Source of the DNA: Winogradskyella sediminis
Lineage (GTDB): Bacteria; Bacteroidota; Bacteroidia; Flavobacteriales; Flavobacteriaceae
DNA length: 64,000 nucleotides
Assembly: GCF_003387355.1 (NCBI RefSeq)
Contig: NZ_QUNH01000001.1
Coordinates: 1,560,023 to 1,624,022, forward strand
Reading direction: 5' to 3'
Part shown: positions 1-9,659 of the stretch, piece after piece
Layout of the letters: the number at the start of each line of letters is the position of its first letter
How positions within the stretch are numbered: the first letter of the stretch is position 1
Position numbers and translations under genes: made by a program
Notes under the pieces: model-generated
The model's database searches: none
The model's input: the letters and a program-made list of their open reading frames with translations, nothing else
Told to the model about the DNA's origin: nothing

Positions 1-330
1 ATTAATAATTTGCCCTGAGCTATTTCGGGTAATAATTAAATTTTCATTTTCAAAAGGGCTACCGTTGGCTGATAAAGCATTGGATCCAGAGATAATTTTA
101 CTGTTTGCAATATTAAAATCAGAATTGGTTATAGTCTCTATTGGTGCGCCAAAGAACTCTAAATTTACTTGTGTGTCTAATTCATAAATAGACATTGTAA
201 GGTCTGCACTTTCACTACCAGTGCCACCTCCTTGATTGCCTCCTCCTTGTGTGTAAGCCGGATCTAAAGGTTCAACGTCACAAGCTGTAATAACAGTAAG
301 GGTGAGTAATAATAAGGTTAGTTTCTTCAT
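1..330 (-). CDS. Partial lipoprotein, unknown function
   Basis: An open frame runs from an ATG at 330 leftward off the window edge, giving 110 residues and no stop. It starts MKKLTLLLLTLTVITAC, a lipoprotein signal peptide with the lipidated cysteine at residue 17. A Gly-rich linker follows (GGGNQGGGTG), then a beta-type region. The acidic and glycine-rich stretch after the cysteine is usual for outer-membrane lipoproteins of Flavobacteriia. The missing C-terminal part could hold the recognisable domain, so no function can be given. It lies on the same strand as the next lipoprotein and miaB, with about 120 bases between. Confidence 0.75.
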   Translation of the reverse strand, partial: MKKLTLLLLTLTVITACDVEPLDPAYTQGGGNQGGGTGSESADLTMSIYELDTQVNLEFFGAPIETITNSDFNIANSKIISGSNALSANGSPFENENLIITRNSSGQIIN

Positions 331-452
331 TGATGGTTTAATTTTTTTTTAATTCTCATAGCGATGAGAGGGGTAGTTGGACTTAGTAATTTCTTTTTTG
401 AATCGATTACGAATAGCTTAATTTCTACAATTCTTTAGTTATGCTTTTAAAA

Positions 453-1307
453 TTAGTAATACGTATAGGTTAACGTATTTATTACTTCACCTGTTGCTAC
501 ATTTGTTATGGTTACAGACATAGGGTAATCATCATCGTTGTATACATAATTGTAGGCTAATGTATTTCCTTGATTATCGGTTTTACTTAACACATTGTTT
601 GGTGACATGGCCACGGTGTTATGGTCATCCATAAAATAGAGTGCTAAATTATAGCCGTCCATAGATTCTGCTATCGGGTTTTTTTTATCGTCATACGTAT
701 AGGTGTTGCTATAATCAACTTCAATACCATAGCTTATTGTGGTGTGACTTCCAACGATATTGAAGTTGTTATCATATTCGTAATCTGTTAAATTTTGTAC
801 AGAGTTCGCATTATTTATTAAGGTGGATTTTTTTTGCGCTAAATACTTTAATTGATCTGAACTAAATGTCCATTGAATATTTAAATCATCTTCTTCTATG
901 TCTGAATCCATTAGATCGATATAGTTGAGGGTGTTATTGTTAATAACAACGTTAGAATCTATGCTATAACCGAGTGTGACATACTTATAATTAGTAATAT
1001 TATTATCAGTGTAAGTGAGATTTATAAACGCCTCTTCAGTACCATATGTGTGGTAAGAACTGTTAAGTTTATTGTCGTTTGAGTATTCAAATTCAGATAG
1101 AATATAATTATATTCAGGAAGGGCATTAGTATCTGTAATGGAGACTAATCTTCCGTTTAAATCGAAATAAAAATTACGCTCATTATTTTCTCTAACATCA
1201 GTAATGTGTTTAATAATTAATGTGTTAGGTGTTTCTGTTTCTTGGTTATCATCAGAACTACAGGAAAACATAGAGATAAAAAAGATGATGTAAAAAAAAT
1301 ATTTCAT
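453..1307 (-). CDS. Surface-type lipoprotein with YD-like repeats
   Basis: The protein has 284 residues. I prefer the ATG at 1307 (MKYFFYIIFFISMFSC) to the upstream ATG at 1331, because it puts the signal peptide at the N-terminus and removes an overlap with miaB. The lipobox cysteine is residue 16, followed by SSDDN, which resembles the acidic export signal that sends Bacteroidetes lipoproteins to the cell surface. The body contains spaced Y-x-Y-D/N-x-x-x-N elements (EYDNNFN, YTYDDKKN, YNYVYNDDDY) like those of RHS/YD-type beta proteins and DUF4595-like lipoproteins. No catalytic motif is visible. It begins one base beyond the miaB stop and is probably co-transcribed with it. The function is unknown. 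Confidence 0.75.
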   Translation of the reverse strand: MKYFFYIIFFISMFSCSSDDNQETETPNTLIIKHITDVRENNERNFYFDLNGRLVSITDTNALPEYNYILSEFEYSNDNKLNSSYHTYGTEEAFINLTYTDNNITNYKYVTLGYSIDSNVVINNNTLNYIDLMDSDIEEDDLNIQWTFSSDQLKYLAQKKSTLINNANSVQNLTDYEYDNNFNIVGSHTTISYGIEVDYSNTYTYDDKKNPIAESMDGYNLALYFMDDHNTVAMSPNNVLSKTDNQGNTLAYNYVYNDDDYPMSVTITNVATGEVINTLTYTYY

Positions 1308-1308
1308 A

Positions 1309-2754
1309 TTAATTATTTTTAGAATATCCAATAGCTTTACCTATTAGAGTTGCGCTTGTACAATCTGTAATCAATACATCTACTAAATCTCCTACCTTAT
1401 AATGTTCTTTTGGAAACACAGCTACCGTGTTATCAGAAGTTCTTCCCGACCATTGCAAATCGGATTTTTTAGATGCTTTTTCAATTAGGATCTCTACCGT
1501 TTTGTTAAGGTGAGATCTAGTGTTCATGGCACTGTGCTTGCGTTCTAATTGAATAATTTCGCTTAGACGACGCTTTTTAACTTTTTCAGGGACATCATCT
1601 TTCATTTTACGACCAGCTAATGTTCCTGGACGCTCAGAATAAGTAAACATATAACCAAAATTATATTTCACATATTCCATTAGAGATAAAGTGTCTTGGT
1701 GATCTTCTTCTGTTTCCGTTGGAAAACCAGCAATTAAATCGACACTTATGGAGCATTCTGGGATAATTCTTCTAATGTTATCGATGATTTCAAAATATTC
1801 TTGGCGTGTATGTAAACGATTCATTTCTTTTAAAATACGATCGCTTCCACTTTGTACAGGTAGATGTATGTGTTTACAGATGTTATCGTACTTAGCCATG
1901 GTTTCTATCACATCTAAAGTGAAGTCCTGAGGATTAGAAGTGGAAAAACGGATACGCATTCTAGGCTGTGCCTTAGCGCATAGTTCCAAAAGATTTGCAA
2001 AATTAACGGCTGTAGCTTTTTGTAATTCTGAAGCATTATTAAAATCCTTTTTTAAGCCGCCTCCATACCATAGATAGCTATCAACGTTTTGTCCTAAAAG
2101 AGTGATTTCTCTGTATCCTTTTTCCCATAGCTCATTGATTTCTTCAATAATACTTTGTGGATCTCTACTGCGCTCTCTACCACGTGTAAAGGGCACAACA
2201 CAGAAGGTACACATATTGTCGCAACCTCGAGTGATAGAAACAAATGCTGTTATACCATTAGAATTTAGTCTTACAGGTGAAATGTCTCCGTAAGTTTCTT
2301 CTTTAGATAATATAACGTTTATAGCGTCTCTACCTTCTTCAACTTCAGCGAGTAAATTAGGTAAATCTTTATAAGCATCAGGACCTACAACTAAATCCAC
2401 GATTTTTTCTTCGTCTAGAAATTTAGTTTTTAAGCGTTCGGCCATACAGCCTAAGACGCCAACTTTCATTTTAGGGTTAATACGTTTTACAGCATTATAG
2501 TCTTGTAATCGTTTTCTAACCGTTTGTTCTGCTTTATCTCTAATAGAGCAGGTGTTAACTAATACAAGGTCTGCTTCCTCTAAGGTTTGCGTAGTGTTAA
2601 AACCTTGTTCAGAAAGTATAGAAGCTACAATTTCGCTGTCACTAAAATTCATAGCGCAGCCATAACTTTCAATAAATAGCTTTCGTTCGTTACCTTCCTT
2701 TTTGTCTATGACTAAGGTTTCTCCTTGTTTGTTCTCGTCTATAATTTTTTCCAT
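1309..2754 (-). CDS. miaB: tRNA-2-methylthio-N6-dimethylallyladenosine synthase MiaB
   Basis: MiaB is a radical-SAM enzyme that adds a methylthio group to i6A37 of tRNAs reading UNN codons. The N-terminal MTTase domain has three cluster cysteines (C33 in ESYGCAMN, C69 in NTCSIRD, C103 in GVLGCMAE). The radical-SAM core has C178, C182 and C185 in [15 protein letters not shown]-type RNA-binding domain forms the last 60 or so residues. The full set of six cysteines predicts an active enzyme. I chose the ATG at 2754 (MEKIIDENK) over the one seven codons upstream because it matches the usual flavobacterial start and length (481 residues). A consensus promoter lies just upstream on the minus strand. 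Confidence 0.95.
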   Translation of the reverse strand: MEKIIDENKQGETLVIDKKEGNERKLFIESYGCAMNFSDSEIVASILSEQGFNTTQTLEEADLVLVNTCSIRDKAEQTVRKRLQDYNAVKRINPKMKVGVLGCMAERLKTKFLDEEKIVDLVVGPDAYKDLPNLLAEVEEGRDAINVILSKEETYGDISPVRLNSNGITAFVSITRGCDNMCTFCVVPFTRGRERSRDPQSIIEEINELWEKGYREITLLGQNVDSYLWYGGGLKKDFNNASELQKATAVNFANLLELCAKAQPRMRIRFSTSNPQDFTLDVIETMAKYDNICKHIHLPVQSGSDRILKEMNRLHTRQEYFEIIDNIRRIIPECSISVDLIAGFPTETEEDHQDTLSLMEYVKYNFGYMFTYSERPGTLAGRKMKDDVPEKVKKRRLSEIIQLERKHSAMNTRSHLNKTVEILIEKASKKSDLQWSGRTSDNTVAVFPKEHYKVGDLVDVLITDCTSATLIGKAIGYSKNN

Positions 2755-2790
2755 CAGCTGTAGTGAATACTTCAAATCTCAATAAGCATG

Positions 2791-2823
2791 CAAAGATAAT
2801 ATTATTTTATGGATTATGACAAA
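2791..2823 (-). promoter_or_regulatory. Bacteroidetes-type promoter of miaB
   Basis: Read on the minus strand, TTTG (2823-2820) is followed after 21 bases by TATCTTTG (2798-2791), an exact TAnnTTTG element. It ends 37 bases before the miaB ATG. This fits the phylum's -33/-7 consensus, but activity is inferred only from sequence. Confidence 0.6.
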
Positions 2824-2931
2824 GTGGCAGTTATAATATTTAATTATACGTTAAAGTACTTCAAAATATAGATTTGTTTGAATTTCTAATGAAAATAGAT
2901 TTCTTTTGGCGTATCATTTAAAATACTACAC

Positions 2932-3720
2932 ATGAGCCCTACAGAAATCAACACTAAAATAGTAAATGCAAACCCATTGGATTTCGGAACTATTTTTAAT
3001 CAATCCATTGCTTTATTCAAAAAAGTTTGGGTTCAAGGTTTAGTGATGGTATTACTCAATATGGTTTTGGCGATTCCAGTAGTAATGATTGTTTATATTC
3101 CCTTATTGTTTTTCGGTTTTATTAGTGCTTTAACTATGGACGGAGAATATGAGTCGTACGGTCAAGCAGGATTGAGTATTGCTATGGTACTTGTCCTCAT
3201 AGTAGCTTATGTGTTTATGATTGTGGCAATGAGTGCTATCGGACTTGGCTTAAAAGCGGCATTCTATAGGATTTGTAAATTAAGAGACTTAGAACAGATT
3301 GGTAAGGAAGATTACTTTTATTTCTTTAAAAAACCATACCTAGGTAAAACCATAAAGTTAGGTGTAGCTTTTACAGGGATAGCACTTGTAGCAACCATGT
3401 TGTGCTTTCTGCCTATCATATACGCTGTAGTTCCTTTGTCTTTTATAGTGGTTGTATATGCGTTTAATCCAGATTTATCTATTTCGAAAATTATTAAGTT
3501 GGGCTTCGATCTTGGAAATAAAAAATGGTTAATTTCATTCGGGTTAATGTTTGTTTCGGGTTTTCTAGCAATGATTGTCGGTTTTTTAATGTGTGGCTTC
3601 GGTATATATGTAACTGCTGCATTTGGTCAGTTGCCTTCTTATTTTATTTATAAAGATGTGGTAGGCTTTGGTGGTGGTGATGAACAAATGAGACGTATAG
3701 AACAATTGTCTACGTTTTAA
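2932..3720 (+). CDS. Multi-pass membrane protein, unknown function
   Basis: The product has 262 residues. It has a short hydrophilic N-terminus (MSPTEINTK), then about six hydrophobic segments at roughly residues 36-65, 78-110, 146-180 and 198-232. A charged loop between residues 110 and 140 (ICKLRDLEQIGKEDYF) and a charged C-terminus face the same side. No transport or catalytic motif is seen. The layout recalls the generic inner-membrane proteins that Bacteroidetes use in multiples, but I cannot name a family with confidence. It is divergent from miaB, and TAGATTTG at 2869-2876 could be its -7 element. Confidence 0.7.
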   Translation: MSPTEINTKIVNANPLDFGTIFNQSIALFKKVWVQGLVMVLLNMVLAIPVVMIVYIPLLFFGFISALTMDGEYESYGQAGLSIAMVLVLIVAYVFMIVAMSAIGLGLKAAFYRICKLRDLEQIGKEDYFYFFKKPYLGKTIKLGVAFTGIALVATMLCFLPIIYAVVPLSFIVVVYAFNPDLSISKIIKLGFDLGNKKWLISFGLMFVSGFLAMIVGFLMCGFGIYVTAAFGQLPSYFIYKDVVGFGGGDEQMRRIEQLSTF

Positions 3721-3764
3721 ATCTACTTATTGGTTATTTTGTATCTTTATACAAACTGGGTATT

Positions 3765-4208
3765 ATGAAACTTAAAAAACGGATATACATCTTAGTGTTG
3801 GGTTGTGTTTTAATGAATTTTCAATGCGAAGATAGTGGCAATGACGATGCTATGATAATATCATGTGGCATTGAAGTGGTGAATGATAGTGTATTATACG
3901 AATCTGCAGAGTCAAGTTATTTTGGAGTCTTAGACTCTAATTTGGAGGGAAATTGTTTGTCTGTTACAATTTCATCGAGTGGTTGCGATGCGAGTACTTG
4001 GGGTTTAACGCTAATAGATTCTGAAACTATTACCGAATCCTTGCCACCACAGCGGGAGTTGAGATTGATATTTTATAATAATGAAGCATGTTTAGCAGTT
4101 TTAGAAAAAGAAGAAATTTTTGATTTAGTTGCATTGCAAGTTGAAGGTGCCAATGAAGTAGTCTTAAACATCGAAGGTTTGCCAGAATCCATTTTGTATA
4201 CCTATTAA
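3765..4208 (+). CDS. Small putative lipoprotein
   Basis: The product has 147 residues and starts MKLKKRIYILVLGCVLMNFQC. A hydrophobic signal of about 17 residues ends at Cys21, followed by acidic residues (EDSGNDDA) as in flavobacterial outer-membrane lipoproteins. The lipobox (N-F-Q-C) is loose, so lipidation is likely but not certain. Three further cysteines in the mature part (SCGIEV, GNCLSV, SGCDAS) and one near residue 110 suggest disulfides in a small beta domain. It starts 44 bases after the upstream membrane protein and ends before a strong hairpin, so the two may form one unit. The function is unknown. Confidence 0.7.
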   Translation: MKLKKRIYILVLGCVLMNFQCEDSGNDDAMIISCGIEVVNDSVLYESAESSYFGVLDSNLEGNCLSVTISSSGCDASTWGLTLIDSETITESLPPQRELRLIFYNNEACLAVLEKEEIFDLVALQVEGANEVVLNIEGLPESILYTY

Positions 4209-4234
4209 TTTAGATTTTAAAAAAAATATAAATT

Positions 4235-4266
4235 GAAGAAGCCTTATAAATTATAAGGCTTCTTCT
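4235..4266. terminator. Hairpin terminator after the small lipoprotein
   Basis: A near-perfect palindrome has arms of 15 bases (4235-4249 and 4251-4265) containing AAGCCTTATAA. It sits 27 bases after the stop and before the topA promoter. The T-tract on the plus strand is weak (CTTCTTCTGTGTTTT), so efficiency is uncertain. Confidence 0.55.
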
Positions 4267-4323
4267 GTGTTTTAAAGTCCTATCATCACGTTAAAATGTA
4301 CGGTATTTACGACCAAATTAGGA

Positions 4324-4350
4324 TTGTATCTTAATTTTCATATACATTTG
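4324..4350 (+). promoter_or_regulatory. Promoter of topA
   Basis: TTG (4324-4326) and TACATTTG (4343-4350) are separated by 16 bases. The second is an exact TAnnTTTG -7 element. The topA ATG follows 19 bases later. Confidence 0.55.
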
Positions 4351-4369
4351 TAAACGCAAAATTTTAAGA

Positions 4370-6898
4370 ATGTCAAAGAATCTCGTTATTGTTGAGTCAC
4401 CTGCAAAGGCTAAAACTATTGAAAAATTTTTAGGTAAAGATTTTAAAGTGGAATCCAGTTTTGGACACATCGCAGACCTTCCTTCCAAGGAATTGGGAGT
4501 GGATGTGGAAGGAGATTTTATGCCTAAATATCAGGTGTCTAAAGACAAAAAAGATGTTGTTAAAAAACTAAAAGATCTATCTAAGAAAGCAGATGTTGTT
4601 TGGTTAGCAAGTGATGAGGATCGCGAGGGAGAAGCGATTGCTTGGCACTTGGCTGAAACATTAAAATTAGATAAAGACAAAACAAAGCGTATTGTATTTC
4701 ATGAAATTACAAAAAGCGCTATTAATAAAGCGATAGAGAATCCGAGAAGTATAGATTACAATCTGGTAGATGCACAACAAGCAAGACGTGTGCTAGATCG
4801 TATTGTAGGTTACGAACTTTCACCAGTTTTATGGAGAAAGGTTAAAGGTGGTTTGTCGGCTGGTAGAGTACAGTCGGTTTCTGTACGTTTAATTGTAGAA
4901 CGCGAACGCGATGTACAAGCTTTCGAAGCTAAAGCGTCGTATAGAGTAGATGCTGAATTTACAAATAATGCAGGGAATTCTTTTAAAGCCAAACTGCCTA
5001 AGAATTTCGATTCCGAAAAAGAAGCTTTAGAATTTCTTAATAATAATGTAGGTGCCACATATCAAATTGCCGATTTACAGAAGAAACCTGCAAAAAAATC
5101 GCCTGCAGCACCATTTACAACCTCTACACTTCAGCAAGAAGCGTCTCGTAAACTCGGTTTTTCTGTGAGTAGAACTATGACCAATGCGCAGCGTTTGTAT
5201 GAAGCTGGTCTTATTACATATATGAGAACAGATAGTGTTAATTTATCTGATGAGGCTAAAAAAGGAGCGGAAAATGAAATTATTTCGGCTTACGGATCAG
5301 AATTTAGTAATCCAAAAAATTATAAAGGGAAATCTAAGGGAGCGCAAGAAGCTCACGAAGCGATTAGACCAACCGATTTTTCAAATCATACGGTAAATGC
5401 AGAGCGTGATCAGGCAAGATTATACGATTTAATTTGGAAGCGTGCCATTGCCTCTCAGATGAGCGATGCTAGATTAGAAAGAACTAACCTTAAAATTCAG
5501 ATTAATTCTGAGAAAACTATTAGCGAACAATTTACAGCTAATGGAGAAATCATAACATTCGAAGGATTTCTTAAAGTGTATTTAGAAGGTACGGATGATG
5601 AGGATGCAGAACAAGAAGGTATTTTACCAGATTTAAAAGTTGGTGAAGCGCTTCAAAACACATATATCACGGCAACCGAGCGTTTTTCTCGCCCACCAGC
5701 AAGATTCACTGAGGCCTCTTTAGTAAAGCAGTTAGAAGAATTAGGTATTGGTCGTCCGTCTACTTACGCACCAACAATTTCTACAATTCAAAATAGAAAT
5801 TACGTTGAGAAAGGAACTCACGAAGGAGACGAAAGACCTTATAAACAATTGGTTTTTGAAAATCAAAAAATCAAAGAGAATCAACTTTCAGAAAAGACCG
5901 GATCGAATAAAGGTAAATTAGTACCAACAGATATTGGTATGATTGTTACCGAATTCTTGGTAAAGCATTTTGAAAGCATCTTAGATTACAACTTTACAGC
6001 TAAAGTTGAAGATCGATTTGATGATATTGCCGAAGGGAAGGAAAATTGGAGAGAAATGATGAAGGATTTCTATAAGGGCTTTCATCCACAAGTCGAAGAT
6101 GTTCAAGAAAATGCTGATCGTGAATCTGGAGAGCGTATTTTAGGTACAGATCCTAAAACAGGTCGCCAAGTAAGCGTGCGTTTAGGTAAGTTTGGACCAA
6201 TGGTTCAACTTGGTGTAATGGAGGATGAGGACAAACCAAAATTTGCCAGCTTGTCTCCAGATCAACAGCTAAATTCTATTACTTTTGAAGAGGCAATGGA
6301 TTTATTTAAGCTACCAAAAGCTTTAGGTCATTATAAAGAAGAAGAAGTTGAAGTAAATAACGGCCGTTTTGGACCATATGTTAGATTCGGAAAAAAGTTT
6401 GTGTCATTACCAAAAGGAGTAGACCCTTTAAGTGTTGATATGGATGAAGCCATGGTGTATATTAAGGAGAAAGAATTAGCTGATGCTCCTATATATATGT
6501 ATAAGGACTTGGAAGTTACAAAAGGAAAAGGACGTTTTGGGCCATTTATAAAATGGAACAATATGTTTATTAATGTAAATAAAAAGTACGATTGGGACAA
6601 TTTATCTGAAGAAGACATTGTAACTTTGATTGAAGAAAAGATTCAGAAAGAAATTGATAAGGTTATCCATAATTGGGAAGATGAAGGTGTAAGAGTTGAG
6701 AAAGCCAGATGGGGAAGACATAACGTTATTAAGGGGAAGCAAAAAGTAGAGTTAGCTAAAACGGTAGATGTAAGCGAAATGACTTTAGAGGAAGCAAAAG
6801 CGATACTCGAAAAGAATGCACCTAAAAAAAGAGCAACCAAGAAAAAAGCGACTAAAAAAACGGCAGCAAAGAAAAAAACGACCACAAAAAAGAAGTAA
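4370..6898 (+). CDS. topA: DNA topoisomerase I (type IA)
   Basis: TopA relaxes negative supercoils by cutting one strand through a 5'-phosphotyrosine. The TOPRIM domain starts at the N-terminus (LVIVESPAKAKTIEKFLG) and holds the acidic metal site DEDREGEAIAWH. The catalytic tyrosine is Tyr284 in GLITYMRTDS. The end has three TopA C-terminal repeats marked by RLGKFGP, NGRFGPY and KGRFGPF, instead of the Cys4 zinc ribbons of the E. coli enzyme. A lysine/threonine-rich tail of about 25 residues closes the protein and probably binds DNA. The length (842) is normal for Flavobacteriia. The next gene begins six bases after the stop, so the two are probably co-transcribed. Confidence 0.97.
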   Translation: MSKNLVIVESPAKAKTIEKFLGKDFKVESSFGHIADLPSKELGVDVEGDFMPKYQVSKDKKDVVKKLKDLSKKADVVWLASDEDREGEAIAWHLAETLKLDKDKTKRIVFHEITKSAINKAIENPRSIDYNLVDAQQARRVLDRIVGYELSPVLWRKVKGGLSAGRVQSVSVRLIVERERDVQAFEAKASYRVDAEFTNNAGNSFKAKLPKNFDSEKEALEFLNNNVGATYQIADLQKKPAKKSPAAPFTTSTLQQEASRKLGFSVSRTMTNAQRLYEAGLITYMRTDSVNLSDEAKKGAENEIISAYGSEFSNPKNYKGKSKGAQEAHEAIRPTDFSNHTVNAERDQARLYDLIWKRAIASQMSDARLERTNLKIQINSEKTISEQFTANGEIITFEGFLKVYLEGTDDEDAEQEGILPDLKVGEALQNTYITATERFSRPPARFTEASLVKQLEELGIGRPSTYAPTISTIQNRNYVEKGTHEGDERPYKQLVFENQKIKENQLSEKTGSNKGKLVPTDIGMIVTEFLVKHFESILDYNFTAKVEDRFDDIAEGKENWREMMKDFYKGFHPQVEDVQENADRESGERILGTDPKTGRQVSVRLGKFGPMVQLGVMEDEDKPKFASLSPDQQLNSITFEEAMDLFKLPKALGHYKEEEVEVNNGRFGPYVRFGKKFVSLPKGVDPLSVDMDEAMVYIKEKELADAPIYMYKDLEVTKGKGRFGPFIKWNNMFINVNKKYDWDNLSEEDIVTLIEEKIQKEIDKVIHNWEDEGVRVEKARWGRHNVIKGKQKVELAKTVDVSEMTLEEAKAILEKNAPKKRATKKKATKKTAAKKKTTTKKK

Positions 6899-6904
6899 TT
6901 GAAT

Positions 6905-8071
6905 ATGAATTTTAATTTCCTTACGCCTGTATCAGATGCGGTTTTAGCTCATAACGAACTAACAGCGCAGCAAGCGCTAGGAAAAAAAATAAAAGTCCAT
7001 TCTCGTCAAAACGGTATTCCTGATTTGGAAAACGTTAAAATGGCCATTATTGGAGTTCAAGAAAATAGAAATGATGTCAATTACATGGGGACGCCTATTA
7101 ATTTCGATTCTATTCGTAAAACTCTGTATACATTATTTCCAGGAAACTGGCATACTACTTTAGCGGACCTTGGAGATATTGAACCGGGAGAAACTGTTGA
7201 AGACACCTATTTTGCCATTCGTACAGCTATTACTGTCTTAGTTGAGAAAAAAATTATTCCAATCGTCTTAGGAGGTAGTCAAGATTTAACATATGCTAAT
7301 TATCGGGCTTACGATTCGCTTTTGCCCATGGTAAATGTGGTTAGCGTGGATACTAATTTTGATTTAGGAGATGCTAATCTTCCTATTAAAAACAATAGTT
7401 ACGTTGGCAAAGTAATTGTTGAAGAGCCGTACAATCTTTTTAATTATACGACCATAGGCTATCAAACTTATTTTAACTCTCAAGAAGAAATAGACCTTAT
7501 AGAAAAGTTATATTTTGAAGCTTACCGATTAGGAGAGATTTCTGGAGATATTAATAAAGTAGAACCTTTAATGCGAGATGCTCATATAGTATCCGTAGAT
7601 TTAAAATCTGTTAGAGCTTCTGAGGTGAGCGATAACCAAAAGTATTCCCCTAATGGTTTTTCTGGGAAAGAAATTTGCGCTATTAGTCGATATGCTGGGA
7701 TAAGCAACAAAGTATCATCATTTGGAATTTATGAATATCACGGTTCTAAGAACGATAGTGCGTCATCGATGCTTATTGCTCAAATGATCTGGTATTTTAT
7801 AGAAGGAGTGAATTGCAGAGTAAAAGATGATGATTTTAACAACGAAAACCACTACCAAAAGTATAATTTATTGGTAGAAGATGACGAATTAATTTTTTAT
7901 AAGAGCTTAAAAACAGGGCGTTGGTGGATAGAAATTCCATTTTTACCAAATGTTAATAATAAATTAAAAAAGCATACGTTATTACCTTGCATGCATTCCG
8001 ATTATGTGCACGCAACTCAAGGTGAAATACCAGAACGTTGGTATAAAGCCTACAGGAAGAATAGCTTTTAA
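6905..8071 (+). CDS. Arginase/formimidoylglutamase-fold protein, probable pseudoenzyme
   Basis: The protein has 388 residues (MNFNFLTPVSD) and the ureohydrolase fold. The family's di-manganese site normally uses GG-D/G-H-S, D-A-H-x-D and S-x-D-x-D. Here the matching segments are LGGSQD (Gln126 for His), VDTNFD (Asp149, Asn151 for His, Asp153) and SVDLKSV (Asp232, Lys234 for Asp). Three of six metal ligands are therefore changed, so normal arginase or formimidoylglutamase chemistry is doubtful. I use the ATG at 6905 rather than the in-frame TTG at 6899. It sits between topA and gldK. From memory, similar proteins occupy this place in other flavobacteria, which suggests a link to gliding or secretion, but that is inference. 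Confidence 0.85.
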   Translation: MNFNFLTPVSDAVLAHNELTAQQALGKKIKVHSRQNGIPDLENVKMAIIGVQENRNDVNYMGTPINFDSIRKTLYTLFPGNWHTTLADLGDIEPGETVEDTYFAIRTAITVLVEKKIIPIVLGGSQDLTYANYRAYDSLLPMVNVVSVDTNFDLGDANLPIKNNSYVGKVIVEEPYNLFNYTTIGYQTYFNSQEEIDLIEKLYFEAYRLGEISGDINKVEPLMRDAHIVSVDLKSVRASEVSDNQKYSPNGFSGKEICAISRYAGISNKVSSFGIYEYHGSKNDSASSMLIAQMIWYFIEGVNCRVKDDDFNNENHYQKYNLLVEDDELIFYKSLKTGRWWIEIPFLPNVNNKLKKHTLLPCMHSDYVHATQGEIPERWYKAYRKNSF

Positions 8072-8157
8072 AAAAAGCACTTAATCGGACTTTAACACTT
8101 TTTTAATCGATGAAATGCTAATTTTAAGGGTAAAGTGCAAAAAAAAGATAAAAAAAG

Positions 8158-8188
8158 TTGTTTATTCGGAAATATATAAATATGTTTA
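8158..8188 (+). promoter_or_regulatory. Candidate promoter of gldKLMN
   Basis: TTG (8158-8160) is followed after 20 bases by TATGTTTA (8181-8188), one base from TAnnTTTG. It lies in the 159-base gap before gldK, the only gap near the operon large enough for a regulated promoter. Confidence 0.35.
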
Positions 8189-8230
8189 CGACCTCAAAAA
8201 TAATAAGGACTAATTTAACCTAGAGTTACT

Positions 8231-9583
8231 ATGAATATTAAGAAGTTTATTTTACTAACCACAGTACTAGTTATGGTAGCCAGTTGTAATTCTGGAGATC
8301 GAGGACAATTGGTTGGTGTACAAGGTAAGAAATGGCATCCAGAAAAGCCCTACGGAATGACATTAGTACCGGGTGGAGCTTTTATAATGGGTAAATCAGA
8401 TGATGATTTAGCTGGAGTTCAAGACGCGCCAACAAGAACAGCTACAGTTCGCGCATTCTACATGGATGAAACTGAGATTACAAATAGCGAGTATCGTCAA
8501 TTCGTGGAGTGGGTAAGAGATTCTACTCTAAGATTAAAATTAGCTGAGATGGCTGACTTAGAAGGAAAAACACCTGGAAACGGAGATATAGGTGAGTTTG
8601 CATATTTAGATGCTAACCCAGAAGACCTTAATGCTTACGAAAGCTATATGGTTAATACCTATGGTAACGAACAGAGAAAAATTAATCGCGACGCTGAGTT
8701 GTATTTCAATACGGATGATTATCCAGATGAATTGTATGCTGAAGTTATGGATGGTATGTATCTACCATTAGAAGAGTCATACAACGGTCAACGTACTTGG
8801 GATGTAAAGCAATTTAAGTTTCAGTATACGTACATGGATATTCAAAAAGCTGCTAAAAATAGAGGTTTAAAGCGTTCTGAGGTTGTCGTTCAGCAAGAAG
8901 TAGAAGTATATCCAGATACTACGGCTTGGATTAGAGATTTTGCATATTCTTATAATGAGCCAATGCATAATGATTATTTCTGGCATGATGCTTATGGAGA
9001 TTATCCAGTAGTTGGTGTTTCTTGGAAACAAGCTCAAGCGTTCTGTCAGTGGAGAACTTTATATCACAATGCAGATAGAAAGAAAAGAGGAAGACAGCCT
9101 GTAAATTCATACAGATTACCATCTGAAGCGGAGTGGGAATATGCTGCTCGTGGAGGATTGCAAGGAGCTTCATACCCTTGGGGTGGACCATATACCAAAA
9201 ATGACAGAGGTTGTTTTATGGCTAACTTTAAACCATTACGTGGTGATTATGCTGCAGATCAGGCTTTATATACTGTAGAGGCAGATGCTTATGATCCTAA
9301 CGATTTTAACCTTTACAACATGGCTGGAAATGTTTCAGAATGGGTAAACGGTTCTTATGATCCTGCATCTTACGAATTTGCATCTTCAATTAACCCTAAT
9401 GTCAATGATCCAGATAATGCACGTAAAGTGGTAAGAGGTGGGTCTTGGAAAGATGTTGCTTATTTCTTACAAGTAAGTTCTAGAGATTACGAATATGCGG
9501 ATTCTGCGAGAAGCTATATCGGATTTAGAACAGTTCAAGATTACATGGGAACTGAAGTAACTAAAAACGCAGCAACTAATTAA
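8231..9583 (+). CDS. gldK: T9SS/gliding outer-membrane lipoprotein GldK
   Basis: GldK is the lipoprotein that, with GldN, forms the periplasmic ring of the type IX secretion system under the outer membrane. The product has 450 residues. Its signal peptide ends at the lipobox VMVASC (Cys19). Most of the rest is a formylglycine-generating-enzyme-like (FGE-sulfatase) domain, recognisable from MTLVPGGAFIMG at residue 43, YRLPSEAEWEYAARGG, YNMAGNVSEWV and VRGGSWKD. In GldK this fold is structural rather than catalytic. It heads the conserved gldK-gldL-gldM-gldN order. Confidence 0.96.
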   Translation: MNIKKFILLTTVLVMVASCNSGDRGQLVGVQGKKWHPEKPYGMTLVPGGAFIMGKSDDDLAGVQDAPTRTATVRAFYMDETEITNSEYRQFVEWVRDSTLRLKLAEMADLEGKTPGNGDIGEFAYLDANPEDLNAYESYMVNTYGNEQRKINRDAELYFNTDDYPDELYAEVMDGMYLPLEESYNGQRTWDVKQFKFQYTYMDIQKAAKNRGLKRSEVVVQQEVEVYPDTTAWIRDFAYSYNEPMHNDYFWHDAYGDYPVVGVSWKQAQAFCQWRTLYHNADRKKRGRQPVNSYRLPSEAEWEYAARGGLQGASYPWGGPYTKNDRGCFMANFKPLRGDYAADQALYTVEADAYDPNDFNLYNMAGNVSEWVNGSYDPASYEFASSINPNVNDPDNARKVVRGGSWKDVAYFLQVSSRDYEYADSARSYIGFRTVQDYMGTEVTKNAATN

Positions 9584-9659
9584 ACTTAACTTAAACCTAA
9601 TATTAATCCTAAATGAGTCCTAATTAACCAAGCTCATTTGAAAACAAAAATTTAAAATC

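Noticed and set aside
6331..6885. Minus-strand frames inside topA
   Set aside because: They are shadows of topA. The hydrophobic frame is the complement of the lysine-rich tail.
6899..6904. TTG start for the arginase-like gene
   Set aside because: An ATG two codons later gives the usual MNFNFLTPVSD start.
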